Shown: positions 1-7,595 of the stretch, piece after piece
Layout: each line of letters opens with the position of its first letter
Numbering within the stretch: position 1 is the stretch's first letter
DNA from: Mycolicibacterium stellerae
GTDB lineage: Bacteria; Actinomycetota; Actinomycetes; Mycobacteriales; Mycobacteriaceae
Reading direction: 5' to 3'
Assembly: GCF_003719305.1 (NCBI RefSeq)
Contig: NZ_RARC01000005.1
Span: forward strand, 213,167-277,166
Length of the DNA: 64,000 nt
Position numbers and translations under genes: made by a program
Notes under the pieces: model-generated
Seen by the model: the letters and a program-made list of their open reading frames with translations, nothing else
What the model was told of the DNA's origin: nothing
Database searches by the model: none

Positions 1-3000
1 GATGACATCGTGGTGGGCACTCCCGTCGCGGGCCGCGGCGAGGCCGCACTCAACGAGGTGATCGGGTTCTTCGTGAACACCGTGGTGCTGCGCACCGACC
101 TGTCGGGCAACCCGAGCATCGACGACCTGCTGACCCGTGTCCGCACGGCCGATCTCGCGGCCTTCGCTCATCAGGAGTTGCCGTTCGAGCGGATCGTCGA
201 GGATCTGAACCCGCCGCGTGTTGCGGGCCGCAACCCACTCTTCAACGTTTTCATCGGGTATCACCTAAGCGACGGTGAGGACGCCGAGATGTTCGGGCTG
301 GATACCGTTTGGGACCTGGCGCCGGTGTCGACCGCAATGTTCGATATCGGTTTCACCTTGATCGATGAACAGCGCGCCACCGTGCTGGCCGAGTTCAGCA
401 GCGACCTCTTCGACGAACAGACCGTGCACGGCATCACCCGGCGTCTCGTCGCAGTGCTCGGCGAGATCGCGGCCGACGTAGGCAACCGGATCGGTGACAT
501 CGGGCTGCTGCAGCCAGGCGAGCGCGACGCGCTGGTCCGCGAAGCCAACGACACCGCGCACGACGTCGACCCGATCGGTCTGGCCGCGTTGGTATCTCGA
601 CAAGCCGAGCTGACACCGGATGCGAGCGCGGTCGTCTTCGGTGACTCCCAGCTGAGCTACGCCGACCTCGACGACTGGTCGGACCGGTTGGCGGCCGGGT
701 TGGTCGGCGACGGTGCCGGGCCCGGGTCGATCGTCGGAGTGTCGTTGCCACGCTCCGTCGAGCTCGTCGTCGCACTGGTGTCGGTGGCCAAGTCCGGTGC
801 GGCGTTCCTGCCGTTGGACTCCGATTACCCGCGAGATCGGCTGGCGTACATGACCGACGACGCCATGCCCGCGGCGGTGCTGGACGACGCGAGCGCCGTA
901 CGGGCCGCCCGCCATACCGAGTCCGCCCGAGCATTGCCGGACGTCGATCCGACCGGATGGGCCTACGTGCTCTATACGTCCGGATCGACCGGGCGGCCCA
1001 AGGGAGTTGCGGTGCCGCACGCGGGAATCGTCAACCGCATCGGATGGCTACAGCACACCTACCCGCTCTCCGCCGTGGACCGCATGCTGGTGAAGACGCC
1101 GATCAGCTTTGACACCTCGGTGTGGGAGGTGTTCTGGCCGTTGAGCGCGGGGGCGACGCTGATCGTGGCGCAGCCCGGCGGCCACCGCGACCCTCGCTAC
1201 CTCGCGGAAACCATTGCCTCGCATGAAGTCACGGCCGTCGACTTCGTGCCCTCGATGCTGGAACTCTTCCTTGACGAGCCGATGTCGGCGCAATGCACAT
1301 CGCTACGACGCGTCACCGTCGGCGGTGAGGCGCTGTCCAACGAATTGGCAAAGCGGTTCACCGCGACACTCGGCGTTCCGCTGCACAACCTCTACGGCCC
1401 CACCGAGGCGTCGGTCGACGTGCTCGGCTGGACCGCCGACGGTGGACCGGTCGCGCTGGGCGAACCGGGCTGGAATGTGCGGGCGTACGTACTCGACGCG
1501 TACCTGCAGCCGGTGCCGGTAGGTGCGCCAGGTGAGCTGTATCTCGCGGGCGTGCAGCTGGCGGACGGCTATTTGCACCGCTCATCGCTGACAGCAACGA
1601 GTTTCGTGGCCGATCCGTTCGATGCCGGTGCGCGCATGTACCGCACCGGCGACGTGGTGCGCAGGCGCGGCGACGGCCAACTCGAATACCTCGGGCGCAC
1701 CGATGAGCAGATCAAGCTGCGCGGCGTCCGCATCGAACCGGGCGAGGTCGAGGCGGTGCTCGGCAGCCATTCCGCGGTGGCATCGGTGCGCGTCGTCGTG
1801 CGCGCAGGCCGCCTTGTGGCCTACTACGTGCCGTCCGGACCGGTGAGTCCGTCCACCGTCGACGCGCTGCGGGCCCATGCGGCGGCGGCCCTGCCCGTCC
1901 ACATGGTCCCGTCTGCGTTCGTCGAGGTGCCCGACTTTCCCCTCACGCCCAGCGGGAAACTGGACCGCAGAGCCCTGCCCGACCCGGCGGTCGATGCAGA
2001 TGCCGGACGGCGTCCGAGGACCGCCGACGAACGTCGCCTCTGCGAGCTGTTCACCGATGTGCTCGGCACCGAGGTGAACGGTATCGACGCCGACTTCTTC
2101 ACCCTCGGCGGACATTCGCTGCTGCTGGTCCGGTTGGCTGCAGCGATCCGACGAACGTTCGATGTCGACTTGTCGGTCGCCGAACTGATGGTGGCGCCGA
2201 CGGTCGCCCATGTCGCCGGCCGGCTCAGAGGCGACACCGGCCCGTCGGCGGACAGCTTCGCGCCATTGCTGCCGTTGCGGGCGTCGGGCGGCGCCGCGCC
2301 GTTGTTCTGCATACATCCGGCCAGCGGACTGAGTTGGCAGTATGTCGGGCTGAAGAGATATCTGCCGAAGGATATCCCGCTCTACGGGTTGCAGTCCCCG
2401 CTGTTCTCCGGCGGTTCGCTACCCGCCACCATCGGCGAGTTGGCTTCCGGCTACGCCGACACCGTGGCTCAAGTGGCGCCCAGCGGCCCGGTCCGGCTTC
2501 TGGGTTGGTCGTTCGGCGGTGCGGTGGCGTTTCTCGTCGCCGCGGAACTGACCGGTCGCGGGCGCGACGTCAGCTGGGTGGGGATGCTCGACTCGTATCC
2601 CGAGGTGGTCGACAGCAGCAGCTTCGAGCCCGAGTTCGTGCTACCCCGCTTGCTGCGCGAGATGGGGTTCGACGTGGAACCCGACACCGCGATGACGGTC
2701 GACGACGCGGTCGCGCTGATGCACACGTCGGACGACGCCATCGCCGTGCTCGACGACACCGCGATCGCGACCGCCATCGAAAGCTATGTCGCCGCAGAGC
2801 GATTCAGTATCGGCGCGAAGTACGGCCGCTATGACGGCGACGTGTTCTTCGTCGATGCCATGCTGGAGATGGACTCGCTGGGAATCGCGTCGCAGGCATG
2901 GCGGGACCATGTCGCAGGCGAGCTCGAGGTAATCGCGATGGACTGCCGCCACTCCGACCTGTTGGACGCGGCTGTTCTCGAACGGTTGGGTCCGCTGATC

Positions 3001-3021
3001 GCAGCCGCGCTACAGGACTGA
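1..3021 (+). CDS. Siderophore NRPS, C-terminal part (C-A-PCP-TE), 5' partial
   Basis: The gene enters from outside the window in frame 1, so only the last ~1006 codons are visible. In order: the end of a condensation domain (VGTPVAGR, IGFFVNT, HQELPFE, NPLF motifs), an adenylation domain (A3 YTSGSTGRPKG near 972-1005, A5 LYGPTEAS, A7 YRTGD, A8 LGRTDEQIKLRG, A10 PSGKLDRR), a carrier domain (GGHSL, phosphopantetheine Ser codon at 2116) and a type I thioesterase (GWSFGG, Ser codon 2509; likely Asp codon 2590 and His codon 2950). A terminal TE means this is the last module, releasing the finished peptide. The neighbouring PanD, ornithine hydroxylase and IdeR boxes point to an exochelin-like hydroxamate siderophore. 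The substrate of this A domain is not assigned. Confidence 0.93.
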   Translation, partial: DDIVVGTPVAGRGEAALNEVIGFFVNTVVLRTDLSGNPSIDDLLTRVRTADLAAFAHQELPFERIVEDLNPPRVAGRNPLFNVFIGYHLSDGEDAEMFGLDTVWDLAPVSTAMFDIGFTLIDEQRATVLAEFSSDLFDEQTVHGITRRLVAVLGEIAADVGNRIGDIGLLQPGERDALVREANDTAHDVDPIGLAALVSRQAELTPDASAVVFGDSQLSYADLDDWSDRLAAGLVGDGAGPGSIVGVSLPRSVELVVALVSVAKSGAAFLPLDSDYPRDRLAYMTDDAMPAAVLDDASAVRAARHTESARALPDVDPTGWAYVLYTSGSTGRPKGVAVPHAGIVNRIGWLQHTYPLSAVDRMLVKTPISFDTSVWEVFWPLSAGATLIVAQPGGHRDPRYLAETIASHEVTAVDFVPSMLELFLDEPMSAQCTSLRRVTVGGEALSNELAKRFTATLGVPLHNLYGPTEASVDVLGWTADGGPVALGEPGWNVRAYVLDAYLQPVPVGAPGELYLAGVQLADGYLHRSSLTATSFVADPFDAGARMYRTGDVVRRRGDGQLEYLGRTDEQIKLRGVRIEPGEVEAVLGSHSAVASVRVVVRAGRLVAYYVPSGPVSPSTVDALRAHAAAALPVHMVPSAFVEVPDFPLTPSGKLDRRALPDPAVDADAGRRPRTADERRLCELFTDVLGTEVNGIDADFFTLGGHSLLLVRLAAAIRRTFDVDLSVAELMVAPTVAHVAGRLRGDTGPSADSFAPLLPLRASGGAAPLFCIHPASGLSWQYVGLKRYLPKDIPLYGLQSPLFSGGSLPATIGELASGYADTVAQVAPSGPVRLLGWSFGGAVAFLVAAELTGRGRDVSWVGMLDSYPEVVDSSSFEPEFVLPRLLREMGFDVEPDTAMTVDDAVALMHTSDDAIAVLDDTAIATAIESYVAAERFSIGAKYGRYDGDVFFVDAMLEMDSLGIASQAWRDHVAGELEVIAMDCRHSDLLDAAVLERLGPLIAAALQD

Positions 3022-3035
3022 AACCAACCGCCGCG

Positions 3036-4016
3036 TCAGGCGTTGGCCAGATCGGCGACCGGACGGTTGTTGAGCGCGTTCGCCAGCTGCGGCGTCAGCA
3101 CGTCCAGTGCGTACAGCAGTGCATCGGGCCCGCTGTAGGTCAGCGCACCGCTCAGGTTCGATTCGAACGTCGTGTAGAGGGTGCGGTCGTCGCGAACCAC
3201 ACCGAGCCGGGAGAACGCGGGCGAGTCGAGCATCTGCTGCTTCGTCGCACCGTTGACGAACAGCACATCGCGATCGAGCAGGTTCAGCTTCTCTTCGCTG
3301 ACGTCGCCGTCGATGTCTTGGGTCTCGAATCCCAATGCGGTGAAAAGCGAACGACGCGGGTCATTCTCGGGCAGCAGGTAGTGGCCGCCGGCCTCTGGCC
3401 CGAAGTCGACCACAAGCGTCTTACCCTCGAATTCCGGGTTGGCCTTGCGTGCCTCGTCGATGCGACCCGCGACCTTGGCGACCAGCTCCTTGGCCTCTGC
3501 TTCCTTACCGAGCGCCTTGCCCGTGGTGAGTAGCTGGACGTCCCATGGTGTCTCCTCGTCGGCGTAGTCGGCCGACTGGATCACCGTTGGTGCGATCTGC
3601 GAGAGCCGATCGTAGGTCTGCTTGTCGATCGTCTCGTAGATCGCGAAGATCACGTCGGGCTTCTGCGCCGCGATGGCCTCGAAGTCGATTTCGTCTGCGC
3701 CCCAGGTGGTTACGCCCTTGCCGTCGGTCGCCGTCTTGACCCACGGATAGTTGTTGTACTCCTCGAAGAACTCCCTGGTGCTCACCGGGACCACCCCGAA
3801 CGGAAGCACGAAATCCTGGTCGGTCCACCCGACCGTGACCACCCGGCTTGGGTTGGCGGGCACCAACGTCTCACCGAACTTGTGGCTGATCGTCACCGCC
3901 TCGGCCTGCGGCGACTCGGTCTTGCTCGACCCACAGGCGGTCATCAGGCCTGCGGCGAGGACGAACGAGGCAATGATCGCGGTGGCCCCACGCCACCCCC
4001 GGTAGTGCAGCTTCAC
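3036..4016 (-). CDS. Fe(III)-siderophore ABC transporter substrate-binding lipoprotein
   Basis: A FecB/FepB-type periplasmic-binding protein of about 326 aa that captures ferric siderophore outside the membrane for an ABC importer. It has an N-terminal signal and a lipobox (LMTAC, lipidated Cys about residue 28), then the fold seen in iron-siderophore receptors (VVTVGWTDQDFVLPFG, KPDVIFA, IAPTV, GRIDEA). I place the start at GTG 4016, which has AAGGGA seven bases upstream. A longer frame to TTG 4049 would start almost inside the IdeR box and has no ribosome site. Its 3' end faces the NRPS end across 14 bases. Iron repression is expected from the box at 4054-4072. Confidence 0.9.
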   Translation of the reverse strand: MKLHYRGWRGATAIIASFVLAAGLMTACGSSKTESPQAEAVTISHKFGETLVPANPSRVVTVGWTDQDFVLPFGVVPVSTREFFEEYNNYPWVKTATDGKGVTTWGADEIDFEAIAAQKPDVIFAIYETIDKQTYDRLSQIAPTVIQSADYADEETPWDVQLLTTGKALGKEAEAKELVAKVAGRIDEARKANPEFEGKTLVVDFGPEAGGHYLLPENDPRRSLFTALGFETQDIDGDVSEEKLNLLDRDVLFVNGATKQQMLDSPAFSRLGVVRDDRTLYTTFESNLSGALTYSGPDALLYALDVLTPQLANALNNRPVADLANA

Positions 4017-4053
4017 GCGCGTATCCCTTCGCTTGGCACCTTTGCGCAACAGG

Positions 4054-4072
4054 TTAGCTTAGGCTTGCTTAA
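4054..4072 (-). promoter_or_regulatory. IdeR-like iron box for the siderophore-binding lipoprotein
   Basis: TTAGCTTAGGCTTGCTTAA matches the IdeR consensus TTAGGTTAGSCTWACCTAA at 15 of 19 positions. It lies 38 bases upstream of the GTG start at 4016 and overlaps plausible -10 hexamers (TAAGCT, TAACCT on the minus strand), so Fe(II)-IdeR binding would block the promoter. Read by eye; no matrix score was computed. Confidence 0.8.
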
Positions 4073-4127
4073 CCAGGGGTCCCACCCCTGTTCCGTCCAA
4101 AGACGGAGGGGTTGCGAACCCTTCAAG

Positions 4128-4146
4128 ATAGGTTAGCCTTCGCTTA
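4128..4146 (+). promoter_or_regulatory. IdeR-like iron box for the panD / N-hydroxylase operon
   Basis: ATAGGTTAGCCTTCGCTTA matches the IdeR consensus at about 15 of 19 positions and is well conserved in its left half (TAGGTTAGCCT). It lies ~62 bases before the PanD ATG and overlaps a TAGGTT -10-like hexamer. With the box at 4054-4072 it gives each divergent transcript its own iron-responsive operator. Between the boxes is a small hairpin (AGGGGT/ACCCCT, 4075-4089). Confidence 0.75.
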
Positions 4147-4207
4147 GAAATCGTTGAGTCGGCACGTCAGAGGGCCGCGGACGTCAATCGCGGCCAGGGG
4201 GACGAGG

Positions 4208-4615
4208 ATGCAACGCACACTGCTCGGAGGCAAGATTCATCGAGCCACGGTGACCCAGGCCGACCTGCACTACGTCGGATCGTTGACCATCGACGCCGAG
4301 TTGATGGCTGCGGCGGGGATCATCGAGGGCGAACAAGTCCACGTCGTCGACATCACCAACGGCGCGCGGCTGGTCACCTACGCCATCACCGGTGCGCCGG
4401 GCTCGGGGGTCATCGGCGTCAACGGCGCCGCCGCCCACCTGATTTCGCCGGGCGATCTCGTCATCGTGATGTCCTTCCTGCAGATCGACGACTCCGACAG
4501 CGCCGCACACCAGGCCAAGGTCGTCCATGTCGACGCCGCCAACCGGATCGTCGCCCTCGGCGCCGACCCTGCCCAGCCCGTACCCGGTGCCGTCGATCAG
4601 ATGGCGGGTGCGTGA
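4208..4615 (+). CDS. panD: Aspartate 1-decarboxylase (siderophore-locus paralog)
   Basis: Pyruvoyl-dependent decarboxylase converting L-aspartate to beta-alanine. The self-cleavage site is intact: Gly24-Ser25 in [10 protein letters not shown] when translation starts at ATG 4208. That start has GAGG just upstream and gives the family-typical N-terminus and length (135 aa); an upstream TTG at 4154 would add 18 unsupported residues. ITNGARL and [12 protein letters not shown] match PanD. It is the first gene after an IdeR box and overlaps the ornithine hydroxylase by one base (TGATG). The context suggests it feeds beta-alanine into a siderophore rather than into pantothenate, as exochelins contain beta-alanine. 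That role is inferred. Confidence 0.93.
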   Translation: MQRTLLGGKIHRATVTQADLHYVGSLTIDAELMAAAGIIEGEQVHVVDITNGARLVTYAITGAPGSGVIGVNGAAAHLISPGDLVIVMSFLQIDDSDSAAHQAKVVHVDAANRIVALGADPAQPVPGAVDQMAGA

Positions 4616-5940
4616 TGACCGCCGACACAGCCTCCGGGGTGGACGGCCATCAGATGCTCGATTTCGTCGGGATCGGATTCGGCCCTTCCAATCTCGCGCT
4701 CGCGATCGCGGTCATGGAGCACAACGCCGAACCCGGCGTCACGCGACCGGTGACCGCCGAGTTCGTCGAGTGCAAACCCGAGTTCGGCTGGCATACCGGG
4801 ATGCTGATCCCGGGCGCCACCATGCAGATCTCGTTCCTCAAAGACCTTGTCACTCAGCGAAACCCGCAGAGCGAATTCACCTTTCTGCAGTATCTCACCG
4901 AGCGGGGCCGGCTCACCGAGTTCATCAACTTCAAGACTTTCTTCCCGACCCGACTGGAATTCCACGACTACCTGGTGTGGGCGGCCGACAAGGTCACCGT
5001 TCCGGTGCGATACGGAACCCGGGCCGTCTCGGTGCGGGACGTCGACGGAGCCTTCGAGATCGAGCTGACGGGCGAGCACGCGGGCGTGCTTCGCGGGCGC
5101 AACGTGGTGATCGCCGGTGGCCTGACACCACATCTGCCGCCCGACGTCAGCCCGTCGGCCCGCCAGGTACACAATCACGGATTCCTGCACGACCTGGAAC
5201 GTCTCCCCAGCCGGGAACACAACCGTTTCGTCGTCGTCGGCGCCGGACAGAGCGCAGCAGAGGTGGCGGCCTATCTGCACGACATGTCGGAGGCCACCGA
5301 GGTGCACGGTGTCTTCGCCAAGTACGGCTACAGCCCGGCCGACGACAGCCCGTTCGCCAACCGGGTGTTCGACCCCGATGCCGTCGATGACTTCTACTCC
5401 GCCGCGCCGGGGGTGCGCCGCCAACTCATCGACTATCACCGCAGCACCAACTACTCGGCTGTCGATCTTCCGTTGATCGAAGACCTCTACGCTCGCGAGT
5501 ACGCCGAGCGGGTGGCGGGCAGGCGTCGGCTTTTCCTCCGCGGCGCATCGAGCATCCTCAAGGCCGACGAGAGCGACGGCGGAGTGCGTGTCCACATCCT
5601 GCACCATCCGACCGGCGACATCGACGAATTGGATTGCGACGCGGTCATCTACGCGACTGGTTTTCTACCCGCTCCGTTGACCGACATCCTGGGCGAGCTT
5701 CACGGTGACCTGGTGCTGGAGGCCGGTATGCCGGTGGTGTCGCGGGACTACCGGTTGACCACATCCAGGGACATCGCCGGTGGGCTCTACATCCAGGGCA
5801 ACACCGAGCACAGCCACGGGTTGACGTCGTCGTTGCTTTCCAACATCGCGGTGCGCAGCGCGGAGATCCTGCAGTCGATCGACGCTCGCCGCCTAGACTG
5901 CGTAGCGGGGCCGGCGGTCGGGACGCAATCTCTCTCCTAG
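4615..5940 (+). CDS. L-ornithine N5-monooxygenase / lysine N6-hydroxylase family
   Basis: FAD- and NADPH-dependent N-hydroxylase of the IucD/PvdA/SidA family, 441 aa, making the hydroxamate precursor of a siderophore. FAD motif GIGFGPSN at residues 19-26, the family signature around QISFLKDLVTQRNP, an NADPH motif VVGAGQSAAE near residue 207, an ATGF motif near residue 346, and a C-terminal TEHSHGLTSSLLS. ATG 4615 overlaps the panD stop; GTG 4612 is an alternative. Exochelins use N5-hydroxyornithine, so ornithine is the likeliest substrate, but lysine (as for mycobactin MbtG) cannot be excluded by eye. Confidence 0.9.
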   Translation: MTADTASGVDGHQMLDFVGIGFGPSNLALAIAVMEHNAEPGVTRPVTAEFVECKPEFGWHTGMLIPGATMQISFLKDLVTQRNPQSEFTFLQYLTERGRLTEFINFKTFFPTRLEFHDYLVWAADKVTVPVRYGTRAVSVRDVDGAFEIELTGEHAGVLRGRNVVIAGGLTPHLPPDVSPSARQVHNHGFLHDLERLPSREHNRFVVVGAGQSAAEVAAYLHDMSEATEVHGVFAKYGYSPADDSPFANRVFDPDAVDDFYSAAPGVRRQLIDYHRSTNYSAVDLPLIEDLYAREYAERVAGRRRLFLRGASSILKADESDGGVRVHILHHPTGDIDELDCDAVIYATGFLPAPLTDILGELHGDLVLEAGMPVVSRDYRLTTSRDIAGGLYIQGNTEHSHGLTSSLLSNIAVRSAEILQSIDARRLDCVAGPAVGTQSLS

Positions 5941-5948
5941 GAGCCAGG

Positions 5949-6200
5949 ATGACTCACACGGTGCGACGACTGACAGGCACGGCGCTGGCGGCTGCTGCGC
6001 TGGCCACGGTGCCGATGGCTGCAGGCATGATCATCTCGCCCGCTGTCAGCTCGGCATGCCTGCCCGGCGAGACAGCGGGCCCCACCGCGTGCGCGCCATT
6101 CTGTCTGCCCGGCAAGGCGCTCGATGTGCAGACCGGCCTGTGTGTTCCGGTATCGGATCCGGCGCCGAACGGCGTCAATCCCCCGGTCGACGCCTACTAG
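5949..6200 (+). CDS. Small secreted cysteine-containing protein, function unknown
   Basis: An 83-aa protein with a clear Sec signal (basic start, Ala-rich core, likely cleavage after SSA at residue 36). The mature ~47-residue peptide has four cysteines (residues 37, 48, 52, 65) separated by Pro/Gly-rich segments, enough for two disulfides. AGGAGCC sits just before the ATG. It begins 8 bases after the hydroxylase stop, so it may share the iron-regulated transcript. Its end overlaps the convergent amine-oxidase end by 26 bases. Not recognised as a known family. Confidence 0.65.
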   Translation: MTHTVRRLTGTALAAAALATVPMAAGMIISPAVSSACLPGETAGPTACAPFCLPGKALDVQTGLCVPVSDPAPNGVNPPVDAY

Positions 6201-7581
6201 ACGGGTCTGCCCGGGTCTCTTTCATCCGCGACTTCTGCCGTAGGGTCGTTGATTCTGTTCCGATCGCGACCCTCATGCAGATCTCGGCGGCGCGAAGGCC
6301 ACTGACGTACGCGCCGTCGGCATAGCCGTAGCGAGCGCTCTGGGTGTGCTCGCCGGCCAGCAGCAGGCGCCTGTGCATTGGCTCACCGAGCAGGTCGAGC
6401 ATCGACGGCTCAGCGCCGGGTGGGCAATGCGAATAGGCGCCGCGGGTGAACGGGTCGTCGGCCCACGCCGTCACCACGCTCGCGACAGGATCGGGCACGG
6501 CACGGCCGAAAACATCTGCCAGCACACCCATCAACCAGTCGACGGCCTGCGCGGGCGGGCGGGCGAGCGCGTACGGCGTCAGGGTGTGGAAGAGGTGCGC
6601 GCACAACACCGGCCCAGCACCGAACCCGTCGAGATCGAACACCCACATCGCAGGCTCGTCCTCGTCGGGCGGAAACACCACCAGATGCGACAACCCGTCG
6701 TCGCGCCAGAACGCCGACTCGAAGCACAGCGCGATCTTCTCGTAGCGGCCGAACCCGAGTGCATCGACGGCACGCTGCGTCAACGTCGGCAGCGGCGGAT
6801 CGAACCGAATGCTGCCACGCTTGAGCACACCGAGGGGCACCGTGACGATCGCGTGCGAGCCCGCCTCGACCGAGCCGTCCGCGCCGATGGCTCGGATGCC
6901 GTCGGCCGCAACGTCCACCGATACCACCTCGGTGTTCAGCCGGACATCGGCATCGGTGGCAAGCACGTCGATCACCGAGCGATATCCGTTGCGGGGCAGG
7001 TCGCCGAATACCGGCCCGTCGAACTCTTCGCCGAACGACATCCAGCGCAACGAGTCGTTGTCTGCTCGGTCCGCGGCATCCGCTTCGACCTCCGCGCGCA
7101 GCTCCTGGCGTACCCGCCGCGCGATCGCCCCGGTGAGGCCGCGGTCGGCGACGAACGCCTCGATCGCGTCGAGGCCGGTCGCGTCCGGACCCAGCCGATC
7201 GCTCAGCGCGTCGACAACGTTCCAGAAGGCGTCCGATTCCACCTGCGTGTACTTCTCTACCTCCCCGTGGTCGAGGCGCCGGCGCTCGAGTCGGTCGTAC
7301 GCCGATAGCGACATGGTTGCGTCGCCCGGATCGCGCGCGATGCCGCGCTCGTCGCAAAACGCCGACAACGGATTGCCGATGGGATGGTGAATCCACGAGC
7401 CACCAAGGTCGACCGGCGTGCCCGCCAGGTCGATGGTGTGCAGCCGACCGCCGATGCGGTCGCGCGCCTCGAGCACCACGCACGAGACGCCTGCCCGCTG
7501 CAGCCGGGACGCGGCAGCCAGTCCCGCGATGCCGGCACCGACGACGACGACCCGCTCGACGGGGTCGATGATTCCGCTCAC
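6175..7581 (-). CDS. Flavin monoamine oxidase family FAD-dependent oxidoreductase
   Basis: 468-aa FAD amine oxidase. N-terminal Rossmann motif VVVGAGIAGLAAASRL, then LEARDRIGGRLHT and GGSWIH typical of the MAO/polyamine oxidase family; C-terminal FAD closure LLLAGEHTQSARYGYADGAYVSG. Likely substrates are primary or polyamines, not resolvable here. GTG start at 7581, 14 bases after the end of the carotenoid oxygenase gene on the same strand, so the two are probably cotranscribed. The last ~25 residues (basic, Ser/Arg-rich) extend past the usual end and overlap the small secreted gene on the other strand. Confidence 0.88.
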   Translation of the reverse strand: MSGIIDPVERVVVVGAGIAGLAAASRLQRAGVSCVVLEARDRIGGRLHTIDLAGTPVDLGGSWIHHPIGNPLSAFCDERGIARDPGDATMSLSAYDRLERRRLDHGEVEKYTQVESDAFWNVVDALSDRLGPDATGLDAIEAFVADRGLTGAIARRVRQELRAEVEADAADRADNDSLRWMSFGEEFDGPVFGDLPRNGYRSVIDVLATDADVRLNTEVVSVDVAADGIRAIGADGSVEAGSHAIVTVPLGVLKRGSIRFDPPLPTLTQRAVDALGFGRYEKIALCFESAFWRDDGLSHLVVFPPDEDEPAMWVFDLDGFGAGPVLCAHLFHTLTPYALARPPAQAVDWLMGVLADVFGRAVPDPVASVVTAWADDPFTRGAYSHCPPGAEPSMLDLLGEPMHRRLLLAGEHTQSARYGYADGAYVSGLRAAEICMRVAIGTESTTLRQKSRMKETRADPSSRRRPGD

Positions 7582-7595
7582 CGCGCCATAGTGCT

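Noticed and set aside
4075..4089. Short hairpin between the two IdeR boxes
   Set aside because: A 6-bp stem in a GC-rich context; too weak to call a terminator or riboswitch.
4598..5607. Long minus-strand frame (336 codons) opposite the ornithine hydroxylase
   Set aside because: It is a GC-rich antisense shadow without recognisable domains; the plus strand has a full FAD/NADPH enzyme.
6346..7308. 320-codon plus-strand frame opposite the amine oxidase
   Set aside because: Composition and lack of motifs mark it as antisense shadow of the flavin oxidase.
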